From the NCBI GenBank assembly GCA_035530195.1, contig DATKVG010000113.1, positions 1 through 22,933 of the forward strand: DNA of 22,933 nt, given 5' to 3'. Origin of the DNA: JAPLKX01 sp035530195. GTDB lineage: Bacteria > Hydrogenedentota > Hydrogenedentia > Hydrogenedentales > SLHB01. The translations under genes were made by a program, and so were the position numbers. The number at the start of each line of letters is the position of its first letter. The stretch's first letter is position 1. Positions 7,262 to 15,306 of the stretch are shown one piece after another. The notes beneath the pieces are model-generated. The model saw only the letters and a program-made list of their open reading frames with translations, did no database searches and had not been told where the DNA came from.

Positions 7262-9721
7262 ATGAAACGCGCTGCAATGGTAGTGGTGTTCTGTCTGGTG
7301 GCTTCGAGCTTAGCGTTTGCGTCTGGCGAAAGTTACCTCTTGACCGATGCTGGCGGGTTAGAGTACGACATTCTCACCGACGTCGACAACTACATGTGTA
7401 CCACCTATTATTCCCTCTCTTCCTATTGTTGGACCACCTCGTGGACAGTTTCCGGGGTAGCCTGGGAAGCCAGCTACACACATACCGTCTCCGCAAGCAC
7501 CATCAGCGGCGGAATGACGTCCCAAACCTACATGAGCGACGCGTTCGACGGTTACAACCTGGTTGCCGGGTATGCCAACAATGGCCCCGCAACCGTTGAA
7601 GCCAACGGCCGGCAGATCGTGTTCCCTACCCAGACAGAGGGCAACCTGCAATTTCACCGCAAGGTTTTTGTGCCGGAAAACGACGAGTTCTGCCGCTGGC
7701 TCAATATCGTAACCAACACCGGCTCGAGTTCCGAATGGGTGTTTCTCACCATCTACGGAGATCTTGGCAGCGACTCCCGTACGCTCATCGTCGACACGTC
7801 CAGCGGCGATACTATTGCCGACAGTGAAGACGCCTGGATCGTGAGCATGGAAGACTTTGACGGTTATACCGCAAGCCCCGACCCGCGGCTTGGTCACGTT
7901 CTCAGGGGCCTAAACGCGCAAGTGGCGGCTAGCGATATATATTTCTCCAGCGGCAATGATCAAGTCGAGTGGCAATATGTATTTGCCCTCGAGCCGGCCC
8001 AAACCGGCATCATCATGAATTTCGTCAGCGGCCAGCCCACAGTCAACGGGGCGCGTCAAAAAGCGATCCAACTCTCAGAACCCAGCGGTGTCGCGCTCGA
8101 CTTCATGACGGCCGAAGAAAAAGGGACCGTCCTCAACTTTGCACTAGGGTCGCTCACGCCTCCTACCGTAACCGGCGTCACCCCGACGAGCGATACCACC
8201 CCGACGTGGACGTGGGAGCCGGGCGGGGGCGGGAACGGGACGTACCGGTATCAGCTTGACGGGGTTGGGGGGAGTTGGACGCAAACCACCGTGCCTGCGT
8301 ACACGCCGGCAAGCCCGCTGGCGAACGGCGCGCACACGCTTTACGTCCAGGAACGGAATGAGAATGGCGACTGGTCGGCGTCAGGCAGCTTTACGATCAT
8401 GGTCGGTACGTGGCTTGCGTTGGACGCGGACGGGGACGGGTTGACGGGTGCGGAGGAATCGGCGATCGGGACGAACCCGGACAAGCCGGATACCGACGGG
8501 GACGGGCTCGATGACGGGTATGAACACGGGCATGGGCTTGACCCGCTGGACGCAGAGGACGCCTATCTCGATGCCGATGGCGATGGGTATACGAATTTTG
8601 AAGAGTACCTGTTGCGGTCGGATCCGCAGAACCCGAATTCGCCGCGGGATACGTTCTACATCTCCGCGGTGAGGGGGGTCGATACGCCCATCGCGGGCAC
8701 CGAGTCCGTGCCGTGGCGCACGATTGGTTATGCGATTGATCGAGTAGGGCCGAGCGAGCAAGTGCCGGTGACGCTGGTGGTGCTGCCGGGGACTTACACC
8801 GAGAACGTAACATTGAAAGCGTACATGATGCTGGCCGGCGCCGAAGGTGCAGAAAAACCCGTGATTGCGGGCAGCGTTGCCGCCGCGGCGTCGACCGAAT
8901 TGCGGCAACTCGCCGTAAGATCGCCGTCGGCGGGGTCGGGCGTGCTTCTGCATATTACGACGTCCGAGGTGAGGGTAAAGCAAGTGGATTTTACCGGCGT
9001 GGGGTTCACGGGGATCCGGTTTGATTCGTTGAACGGCAGCGGCGTCGTGATCGAACGGTGCGTGTTCAGCGGGCTGCATACGGGGATTGAGATTATCGAG
9101 GCGCTCCCGACGATCCGGCGCTGTGTCTTTGAGAACATTTCCGGGGACGGGATCGCGGTGCGCCCGAGGACGGTAGACCTAAAAAGCGAAGACGACGGCA
9201 GCCTGGGCGAGGCCGGGGACGCCAATTCAGGGTACAACACGTTCATCACCTCCACCATCGATGACTACGCCGTGGTCAATGAGCGCGAAGGCGAAACACT
9301 CGTAATGGAAAACAACGACTGGGACACGGACGACGCGGAGGTGATTAGGGATTCAATCGGTGGCGGGGGCGAAGTCGATTTCGAGCCGCCGTTGACCAAA
9401 GGCGCCGGCATGACGGCCGCCAGTGTGTTTTGCTCCGTCTGGAACACCGGGGACAAAACGCCCATAGAAACCGCCTCAATCCAATTGACCCCCGGGGAGT
9501 TCAGCGCGGTGACGGCGAACGTGTCCGGGGTGTACACGTTTGCCTGTGTCCTGCCCGGCAACTGGACGTTCAGCGTGAGGGCGCCCGCGTATGTGGACGC
9601 GTCGCAAACGGCCAGCGTCGGGGCGGGCGAGAGCAAGAGCCTGCTGTTCCCGATGCAACCGGGCAGCCCGGGCGAAGACGAAGATGACGATAACCCGCCG
9701 CCGGGCTGCTTCGGCGGCTGA
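7262..9721 (+). CDS. Secreted multidomain protein: beta-sandwich-like, Ig-like, TSP type-3 Ca2+ repeats, beta-helix, C-terminal Ig-like fold
   Basis: 819 aa. ATG 7262 is chosen over TTG 7247 because GGGGAGA lies just upstream and a clean signal peptide follows (residues 1-20, cleavage after AFA). Residues 21-295 are a Ser/Thr/Tyr-rich, probably beta-rich unknown domain. An Ig-like segment lies at about 296-376. Thrombospondin type-3/EF-like calcium loops DADGDG or DTDGDG occur at 388, 410 and 437. A parallel beta-helix region follows at about 463-700, including WRTIGYAIDRV and TLVVLPGTYTENV. A carboxypeptidase-regulatory-like beta-sandwich lies at about 717-798. The tail is acidic (GEDEDDDNPPP) and ends in GCFGG without a transmembrane segment. 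It is probably a cell-surface or extracellular adhesin or polysaccharide-active protein; no catalytic residues can be named. G/C usage shifts near 8150-8200, at the first domain boundary. Confidence 0.85.
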   Translation: MKRAAMVVVFCLVASSLAFASGESYLLTDAGGLEYDILTDVDNYMCTTYYSLSSYCWTTSWTVSGVAWEASYTHTVSASTISGGMTSQTYMSDAFDGYNLVAGYANNGPATVEANGRQIVFPTQTEGNLQFHRKVFVPENDEFCRWLNIVTNTGSSSEWVFLTIYGDLGSDSRTLIVDTSSGDTIADSEDAWIVSMEDFDGYTASPDPRLGHVLRGLNAQVAASDIYFSSGNDQVEWQYVFALEPAQTGIIMNFVSGQPTVNGARQKAIQLSEPSGVALDFMTAEEKGTVLNFALGSLTPPTVTGVTPTSDTTPTWTWEPGGGGNGTYRYQLDGVGGSWTQTTVPAYTPASPLANGAHTLYVQERNENGDWSASGSFTIMVGTWLALDADGDGLTGAEESAIGTNPDKPDTDGDGLDDGYEHGHGLDPLDAEDAYLDADGDGYTNFEEYLLRSDPQNPNSPRDTFYISAVRGVDTPIAGTESVPWRTIGYAIDRVGPSEQVPVTLVVLPGTYTENVTLKAYMMLAGAEGAEKPVIAGSVAAAASTELRQLAVRSPSAGSGVLLHITTSEVRVKQVDFTGVGFTGIRFDSLNGSGVVIERCVFSGLHTGIEIIEALPTIRRCVFENISGDGIAVRPRTVDLKSEDDGSLGEAGDANSGYNTFITSTIDDYAVVNEREGETLVMENNDWDTDDAEVIRDSIGGGGEVDFEPPLTKGAGMTAASVFCSVWNTGDKTPIETASIQLTPGEFSAVTANVSGVYTFACVLPGNWTFSVRAPAYVDASQTASVGAGESKSLLFPMQPGSPGEDEDDDNPPPGCFGG

Positions 9722-9771
9722 GTGGCTTTACGCGCGTGTAATCCGCCCCCTGTGGAAGCCTGTGGTGACAC

Positions 9772-9794
9772 GGCGCGGGGTGGAAAACCGCGCC
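9772..9794. terminator. Hairpin between convergent genes, possible bidirectional terminator
   Basis: GGCGCGG (9772-9778) and CCGCGCC (9788-9794) form a perfect 7 bp stem with a 9-base loop in the 77 bp gap between two convergent stop codons. No clear U-tract follows on either strand, so termination is inferred mainly from position. A direct repeat CCTGTGG...CCTGTGG lies just before it. Confidence 0.35.
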
Positions 9795-9798
9795 TACA

Positions 9799-11322
9799 TT
9801 AATGGTAGAATTTCAAGTTGGGCCAGAGCTGATTGAGCGGGGCGGTGGGGTTGCGGCAGAGGAACACGGGGCGGCCGGCGCCGAAATTTTTTCGATATGG
9901 GCTGGGGGCTTCGGCGGCAAGGGCGACGTCGTTGAAGAGTGTTTTGAGGAAGGTTTCTTCGAAGCCGAACGCGATGACGGCTTGGCCTGTTGCGCCTTGC
10001 GGTCCCCAGAGGTAGTAGGAGTTGTTGCCGCTGATCGCGGGGGGCAGGCCGGCGTCGCGGCCAAGCACGTTGACGAGCGACGCGTCGCCGTAGTCGTTCG
10101 TCAAGACGACGCACTCCGACCGTTCCGCTTCGGGGAGGTTGTTGTAGACGTTCAGGAAAGCGGTTAGCTCCTCCTGCTTGAGGATCTGATAGCGGAAATC
10201 GAATGTCAGGTCGGTGGGATCATCAATGACGAAGCCGAGGATCCTGGAGATGTACTGTTCCTTCCATTCGATTGTGCCGATGGGGCAGACAATGGGGAGA
10301 AAGACGACCCCCATGGCGGCAATTGCAGCGGCAAGCGGGGCGCGCAGGTGGGGGCCGCGCAGGTTTTGTTCGAGCAAAACCGAGCCGCCGGCCAGCAGCA
10401 TGGGATAGGCGGGTGCGGGATAGTACACCTTGGCTTTGAAAACGAGCATGATGGCGAGGACGGTGATGAATATCCAGCCGATGATGCGGTAGGGCCGGCC
10501 GGGGGTGCTTTTCAGGAAAAACACGAGGCCGGCTATCCAGACGATCGCGTTGAACGGGTTCATCAGGATGAATTGCCCGACGATGAACAGGGGGCGTGGC
10601 GTGTCCTGCATGACGGTGGCATTGAGGTTGCGGACGAATTCGAGCGTGGCCCAGTCGTGGTCGAGTTGCCACAGCAGGTTGGGCACAAACACCAGAAACG
10701 CGATGCCCGCGCCGGCCCATGGCCATGGTGTGGCGAGGTCTTTGCGGCGGCGGGTCAAGAGGATGCCGGCGGCCATGCCCGCGCCGAGGAACAAGGTTGT
10801 GTGTTTGTTGAGGAGCGCGAGGCCGGTTGCCGCGCCTATGGCAAGCCACCAGCGTGCGTCGTCGCGCCGGCAGAGGGTGACGAGCAGATGGGCGATGACG
10901 AGCCAAAACAGCACCTCGAAACACGGGATGTTTAGGAAAGCGCCCGTCCGCAAGAACATCGGTGTGAAAACAAAACTCAGCGCCGCCAGGAATTCGCCAA
11001 ACCGGCCCGCGCCGAGCCTGCGCGCCAGCCAGCCGGTCAGCAGACAACATATGCCCAGCACGAGGGCCGGGAAAAAGCGGAGCGCGAACAGGTTCACGCC
11101 CATCAGGTCGGTTGCGAACCGGGCCATCATGGGGACGAGCGGGGGGTGGTCGACATAGCCCCAGGCGGGCCTCGATCCGCAGACGATAAAGTAGAGTTCG
11201 TCGCCGTGGAAGCCGTATTGGCGGTTTACCAGCAGATGGAAGATGAACAGCGCGAGGCCCATTGCGCCCGCCAGCCAAGGCAAGTTCTCGATGCGTCGAT
11301 TTGCCGCGTTGCTGGTCATCAT
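9799..11322 (-). CDS. GT39-type (ArnT/PMT-like) membrane glycosyltransferase
   Basis: 507 aa from ATG 11322; an adjacent ATG at 11319 is equally possible. The open frame continues upstream into mutY, but starting there would overlap that gene by about 85 bp. The product is polytopic, with about nine to eleven hydrophobic segments. The first periplasmic loop has the family Asp-Glu pair (D41, E42 in YGFHGDELYF) followed by WGYVDHPPLVPM, characteristic of enzymes that move sugars from polyprenyl-phosphate donors to lipid or protein acceptors outside the membrane. A soluble periplasmic C-terminal domain follows from about residue 355. The gene begins 7 bp after the mutY stop, so the two are probably co-transcribed, though nothing links their roles. 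The acceptor is unknown. Confidence 0.85.
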   Translation of the reverse strand: MMTSNAANRRIENLPWLAGAMGLALFIFHLLVNRQYGFHGDELYFIVCGSRPAWGYVDHPPLVPMMARFATDLMGVNLFALRFFPALVLGICCLLTGWLARRLGAGRFGEFLAALSFVFTPMFLRTGAFLNIPCFEVLFWLVIAHLLVTLCRRDDARWWLAIGAATGLALLNKHTTLFLGAGMAAGILLTRRRKDLATPWPWAGAGIAFLVFVPNLLWQLDHDWATLEFVRNLNATVMQDTPRPLFIVGQFILMNPFNAIVWIAGLVFFLKSTPGRPYRIIGWIFITVLAIMLVFKAKVYYPAPAYPMLLAGGSVLLEQNLRGPHLRAPLAAAIAAMGVVFLPIVCPIGTIEWKEQYISRILGFVIDDPTDLTFDFRYQILKQEELTAFLNVYNNLPEAERSECVVLTNDYGDASLVNVLGRDAGLPPAISGNNSYYLWGPQGATGQAVIAFGFEETFLKTLFNDVALAAEAPSPYRKNFGAGRPVFLCRNPTAPLNQLWPNLKFYH

Positions 11323-11329
11323 CGGCCCA

Positions 11330-12385
11330 TTAAAGCAGTTGCAGCACCTTGTGGCAAATGCCGGGCATCGCATACCGTCCAAGATCCCGAACAAACACCC
11401 ACTTCGCCTCGTCATAAAGCCCGGTTTTGATACGGCCGCCGTTGAGGGAGCAGCGGTACACGCGCAAGGTGACTTTTCGGTGCGAGTAGGTGTGCGAGAC
11501 GGCGCCCAGGCAGTCGTGGACGGTCACGTCCAGCCCGAGGGTGGTTATGACGGCTTGCTCCAAGTTTTTGCAGGCATCAAACGCGGGGAATTCCCACAAG
11601 CCGCCGAGCATGCCCGATGCGGGACGCCGCGCGATCAGCAGCCGGCCACGGTTCTGGATTATGGCGGCCACGGAATGGATGTGCGGGATTCGTTTCTTTG
11701 GCGCGCGGGCGGGCCGGGCTTCCTGCGTGCCGGTGGCGAGCGCCTGACAGCGGGCGCGCACGGGGCATTCGGCGCAGAGCGGTTTGCGGGAGATGCATAC
11801 GCGTGCGCCGAGTTCCATGATGGCCTGGTTGAAATCGCCGGGGGCTTTCGTGGGCACGAGATCGCCGGCGAGCGCCCACAGTCGTTTGCGTGTGGGTGCG
11901 GCATCGATGCAGTCGGGGATGTTGAACAGGCGGGCGAGTACGCGCTGGACGTTGCCATCAACAACGGGCACGCGTTCCGCAAAAGCGATACTGGCGATGG
12001 CGTTGGCGGTGTAGCGTCCGACGCCGGGGAGTTCTGCCCATTCTGCGGCGGTCTGAGGGAAGCGGCCGGTTCGAGCGACGATGCGTGCGGCGTTGTGGAG
12101 GTTTCGTGCGCGGGCGTAGTAGCCGAGTCCTTCCCATGTTTTGAGGACGCGGCCGAGCGGTGCGCGTGCGAGCGCATCGACGTTTGGGAATGCATCGAGG
12201 AAACGCTCGTAGTAGGGCAGGCCCTGGTCGACGCGCGTCTGCTGAAGGATGATTTCTGAGATCCAGACACGGTACGGGTCTGTGGAACGTCGCCAGGGGA
12301 GGTCGCGTTTTGTGCGGCGGAACCACGCCAGCAATGCGCGGCGGATCTTTCCTGCCAGTATACGATCCACTTCGACTACAGTCAT
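11330..12385 (-). CDS. mutY: A/G-specific adenine DNA glycosylase
   Basis: 351 aa, normal length. It removes adenine mispaired with 8-oxoguanine. The catalytic Glu (E44 in ISEIILQQTRV), the helix-hairpin-helix LPGVGRYTANAI and the catalytic Asp (D143 in VVDGNVQRV) are intact. The iron-sulfur ligands follow the C-x6-C-x2-C-x5-C spacing (C197, C204, C207, C213). The C-terminal NUDIX-like domain that reads 8-oxoG is present (RLLIARRPASGMLGGLWEFP, AVSHTYSHRKVTLRVY). The ATG at 12385 has no obvious ribosome-binding site and lies just beyond the terminator of the gene upstream, so the promoter is unclear. GT39 follows after 7 bp. Confidence 0.95.
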   Translation of the reverse strand: MTVVEVDRILAGKIRRALLAWFRRTKRDLPWRRSTDPYRVWISEIILQQTRVDQGLPYYERFLDAFPNVDALARAPLGRVLKTWEGLGYYARARNLHNAARIVARTGRFPQTAAEWAELPGVGRYTANAIASIAFAERVPVVDGNVQRVLARLFNIPDCIDAAPTRKRLWALAGDLVPTKAPGDFNQAIMELGARVCISRKPLCAECPVRARCQALATGTQEARPARAPKKRIPHIHSVAAIIQNRGRLLIARRPASGMLGGLWEFPAFDACKNLEQAVITTLGLDVTVHDCLGAVSHTYSHRKVTLRVYRCSLNGGRIKTGLYDEAKWVFVRDLGRYAMPGICHKVLQLL

Positions 12386-12392
12386 AAGCGAT

Positions 12393-12433
12393 AAAGAAAA
12401 ATGCCGGCGCGCCTGTTGCGTGACGCGCCGGCA
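12393..12433 (-). terminator. Strong intrinsic terminator after the DUF1080 gene
   Basis: A perfect 10 bp GC-rich stem (12402-12411 with 12424-12433) and a 12-base loop are followed on the minus strand by TTTTTCTTT (12401-12393). It begins 13 bp after the stop of the DUF1080 gene and ends 8 bp before the mutY ATG. Upstream transcription should therefore stop before mutY. Confidence 0.85.
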
Positions 12434-12445
12434 ATCGTACTCCGT

Positions 12446-13741
12446 TTAAAGTTTCTTGATGCGGATGTTTTTGAACGCGACGAATCGGGCGTGGTCCTGG
12501 AGGCCGATGAAACCGCGTTTGAGGCGTTTCTTGAGTTCGGGATTGTCGTCGATGTTGAGGTCTTGGATCACTTGCCCGTTAAGCGTGGCTTTCATGATAG
12601 GCCCGTTGAGCATGATTTCGAGGTCGTTCCACTCGCCGCACGGTTTGCTGGCGTTGAGTTTAGGCGGGACGACGACGTAGATCGAGCCGGTGGTCTGATT
12701 GTCGACGGGCTTGCCGTAGTCGCCCTGCAATTGGAATTCCATGCCGGTTTTTGACTGGCGGCCGGCGCGCGGGGCGCGGAGGTAGATGCCGCTGTTGCCG
12801 TTCTCGTTGATTTTCCACTCGAGGCGCAGCACGAAGTTGTCGTACCGCTCGCGGGAGTAGAGGGCCTCGCCGCCCATGGCTTTCCAGACGATCGCGCCGT
12901 CTTCGACCGCGAACCCGTCCGTGTTCGTGCCGTAATACCACCAGCCGTTGAGCGTCTTGCCGTCAAACAGCGATACGAACCCGTCCGCCCGTTCCTGTTC
13001 GGACAGCACCGAGTTGTCCGGCGTCCATGGTGCGGATTCGGCCGGATTGGCCATGGCGGCATCGAGCTTCGAGTAAGACTCGGGCGTGTCGGGCAGCAGG
13101 AAATGAGAGGTCAGGATTTGATCGGCCGGCGGGAGGGCGCCGAGCAGCATCACGGGCTTGCCGCTGGGACTTGCGGGGGGCGCGGTGACGAGGTTGATGG
13201 CGCCCCCGTTTTCCGCGGCAGTGATGGGGTCTGGCGCGATCCGGGAGAATTCTTCGGCGAGTTTTGCGCTGTCGGGCCCGGTAAACACGTACACGGCGCC
13301 CCGGTAGTTCTTGAGGGCCGTCGCCGCCGTGCGCGCCGCTGTCATCCGGAACTCGGAGTTGTCCGGTGCGTCGGATGGAATCACCCGGCATAACGCCGCG
13401 AACCGCCGGTTAAAACTCTCCCTAATCAGGTATTTGGCGCGTCCGAGTGCTTTTGGTTCGATGGACGAGCCGTCGGGGCTGTACCCGGTCATGCTGAAAC
13501 ATACGGAATTAGCGCCCACCTCGACGGCCCGGATGAGGGTGAGGTCGATCTCGTCCTGCGTCGTGGCTGGATCGCCCAGCTTGGGCGTCTCGATCGCGCG
13601 CAGAAACACGTCTCTGCCTTTGTACAGCAGGTTGCCGCCGCGCATCACGATGCGTTCTTTGGGATTGACCTGCGCGCTGCAGGCGGCTGAAATCACAAGC
13701 CCCATGACAAGTGCCGGGATTACTACGCGCGTGACTCGCAT
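12446..13741 (-). CDS. Secreted DUF1080 (3-keto-disaccharide hydrolase-like) protein
   Basis: 431 aa from ATG 13741, preceded by AAAGGAGTGGAT, a strong ribosome-binding site; the open frame extends 119 codons further but without support. The signal sequence is MRVTRVVIPALVMGLVISAACSA. Cleavage could be by signal peptidase I, or lipidation could occur at the Cys of SAAC, a weak lipobox. Residues from about 252 to the end are a complete DUF1080 concanavalin-like domain: SLFDGKTLNGWW, LEWKINENGNSGIYLRAP, GMEFQLQGDYG, GEWNDLEIMLNG and a closing RGFIGLQDHARFVAFKNIRIKKL. Residues 25-250 are unassigned but read like part of an alpha/beta glycosidase barrel (LLYKGRDVFLRAIETPKLG, EVGANSVCF). A role in sugar degradation outside the cytoplasm is inferred from the family. 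A strong terminator follows. Confidence 0.88.
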   Translation of the reverse strand: MRVTRVVIPALVMGLVISAACSAQVNPKERIVMRGGNLLYKGRDVFLRAIETPKLGDPATTQDEIDLTLIRAVEVGANSVCFSMTGYSPDGSSIEPKALGRAKYLIRESFNRRFAALCRVIPSDAPDNSEFRMTAARTAATALKNYRGAVYVFTGPDSAKLAEEFSRIAPDPITAAENGGAINLVTAPPASPSGKPVMLLGALPPADQILTSHFLLPDTPESYSKLDAAMANPAESAPWTPDNSVLSEQERADGFVSLFDGKTLNGWWYYGTNTDGFAVEDGAIVWKAMGGEALYSRERYDNFVLRLEWKINENGNSGIYLRAPRAGRQSKTGMEFQLQGDYGKPVDNQTTGSIYVVVPPKLNASKPCGEWNDLEIMLNGPIMKATLNGQVIQDLNIDDNPELKKRLKRGFIGLQDHARFVAFKNIRIKKL

Positions 13742-13793
13742 ATCCACTCCTTTTCTACTGTGCGCCGGGGCGGCGTGGTTCGGTTCATGTGGG

Positions 13794-13799
13794 ATTTTA
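13794..13799 (-). promoter_or_regulatory. Possible -10 box for the DUF1080 gene
   Basis: TAAAAT reads on the minus strand at 13799-13794, 52 bp upstream of the ATG. No convincing -35 lies 17 bp before it, so the call rests on one hexamer in an otherwise GC-rich region. Confidence 0.25.
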
Positions 13800-13833
13800 G
13801 CAACAAGCGGGTAGGAAAGGAAAGATCCATAGG

Positions 13834-13860
13834 ACCAATCCGACCAATCCGACCGATCCA
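13834..13860. repeat. Tandem nonamer array, three units
   Basis: Three 9-bp units on the plus strand: ACCAATCCG, ACCAATCCG, ACCGATCCA. Rephased, they read ATCCGACCA and ATCCGACCG, one or two bases from the ATCCGTCCG unit of the array at 18763-18816. It lies 12 bp past the stop of the outer-membrane barrel gene, in the 131 bp gap before the DUF1080 gene. Confidence 0.75.
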
Positions 13861-13872
13861 CCGAATAAAACC

Positions 13873-15306
13873 TCAGAAATAAATTACCGTGGAGAGGCTG
13901 AAGATATGCTGGTCGACGCTGGCGTCGAACGAGCGTTCGAGTGCGCCGGCGCCGGCCAGGGTGTCTCTGCGGGCGTCGGATGCCCATCGGTACTCGTATG
14001 CGGCATCGATGTTGACGCGGTTGTGGATCAGGACGCCCGCGCCCAGCGTGACGCCATAATAGTCGTCGGGGTCTCCGTCGCCCCGGCGTGTGCCCCACCA
14101 GGCGTTTTTGCGGCCGCTGGCGGGCGCGGGATCGTAGTAGACGCCTGCGCGGAGGCTGGGCAGCAGTTTCTGGCGCGGTTTGGCGGCGTCGACAAACACG
14201 TACTCGCCACCGAGCCGGATGGTATAGGTTGGGTCATGTTGGCTTTGCCACTTGGGCATGCCGGTGATGGGCGAGGTGCGGCCGTTGATGCCTTGCCGCG
14301 AGTCGATCTCGACGAAGCGGTCCCAGTTCCGGCGTGTGACGTCGAACGCGAGGGTCAGCTTGTCGTTGGGGAATCGGTAGGCAAGGCCGACGCCGAGCGC
14401 GGCGGGCCATTCGATCCGCAGAGTGCTGCGGTAGAACTGGACGCCGGACGGGTTTCCCATCCGGAGCAGGCGTTTATAGTCAACGTCGGTGTGGTAGGCG
14501 GTATGGTATACGGCGCCGACGCTGAGGCGCTCGGTGGGTTTGTAGAGAAGGCCGAACGTGTAGTTGATGCCCTCGACGTCGTCGTATTCTTCAAAGGTAT
14601 TTGCGGTGCCGAACCCGAGGGACGACATCGAGGCGCCGCGCGTGAAGGACATGAAGTTGTTGAAGATGCCGCGGCGCAGCGTTTTGGTTTCCCATCCGTT
14701 GCCGGGGACGAGCGAGCTGTCCCAGATATTGAGCGCGACGCCGGCCGAGAGCCAATCGAAGATCTCGAAACCGAACGCGGGCGAGATGGCGCTGAGGTCG
14801 CCTTCCTGCTGATAGCGGATGTCGTAGTCGGTGAAAGAGAGGAGGCGGAGCACCGGGCTGGAAGCCCTGCCGAGCAGTCTGGCGCGGAAATCGATCCGGC
14901 GGTCGAAATTGTATTTGCGCTGATAATTGAGGCTGACGACGAAATTGCGGCCGGCGAACGTCCACGGGATGGGATACACGAAACTGAGGTAGTTGATCTC
15001 GTCGAGGTTGAGTTCGTAGGGGCCGGGTGTGCTGATGTTGAACGTGTCGGGGTAACTTTCGCGGAACCATTTCCAACTGTAGACGGCGGAAAACTCGGGC
15101 CGTTCGAGTTGGGTGAGGCCGCCGGGATTCCACGAGGCGGCGGTGGCGTCGTCGGCGACGGCGATAAACGCGCCGCCCATGCCGAGTGCACGCGCGCCGC
15201 TGCCGACAAAGTTGGGCGTCGAGTTGATGTCGACCTGCGCCCAAGCCAGCGACGCCAGCAACACCAAAACCGCCACACTACATAGTAATCGCGGCCATCC
15301 CCGCAT
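13873..15306 (-). CDS. Outer-membrane beta-barrel protein, FadL/OmpP1-like
   Basis: 477 aa. The signal peptide (MRGWPRLLCSVAVLVLLASLAWA) is followed by VDINSTPNFVGSGARALGMGGAFIAVADDATAASWNPGGL, the N-terminal hatch signature shared by FadL/OmpP1 and PorV-type barrels. Alternating aromatic and polar strands run to the C-terminus, which ends in VIYF, an aromatic terminal residue suited to the Bam machinery. Family members import hydrophobic compounds or act as secretion-linked barrels; the ligand here is unknown. The start lies 29 bp inside the 3' end of the upstream lipoprotein gene, so translation is probably coupled and the two products may work together. ATG 15306 gives a textbook signal peptide. 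Confidence 0.88.
   Translation of the reverse strand: MRGWPRLLCSVAVLVLLASLAWAQVDINSTPNFVGSGARALGMGGAFIAVADDATAASWNPGGLTQLERPEFSAVYSWKWFRESYPDTFNISTPGPYELNLDEINYLSFVYPIPWTFAGRNFVVSLNYQRKYNFDRRIDFRARLLGRASSPVLRLLSFTDYDIRYQQEGDLSAISPAFGFEIFDWLSAGVALNIWDSSLVPGNGWETKTLRRGIFNNFMSFTRGASMSSLGFGTANTFEEYDDVEGINYTFGLLYKPTERLSVGAVYHTAYHTDVDYKRLLRMGNPSGVQFYRSTLRIEWPAALGVGLAYRFPNDKLTLAFDVTRRNWDRFVEIDSRQGINGRTSPITGMPKWQSQHDPTYTIRLGGEYVFVDAAKPRQKLLPSLRAGVYYDPAPASGRKNAWWGTRRGDGDPDDYYGVTLGAGVLIHNRVNIDAAYEYRWASDARRDTLAGAGALERSFDASVDQHIFSLSTVIYF

Noticed and set aside
13742..14098. 119-codon N-terminal extension of the DUF1080 open frame
   Set aside because: It runs through the nonamer array and into the barrel gene. 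The ATG at 13741 has a strong ribosome-binding site and a signal peptide directly after it.
13906..15285. 459-codon plus-strand open frame
   Set aside because: Antisense shadow of the FadL-like barrel gene; its translation is acidic and Val/Gly/Ala-rich with no motif, as expected in GC-rich DNA.
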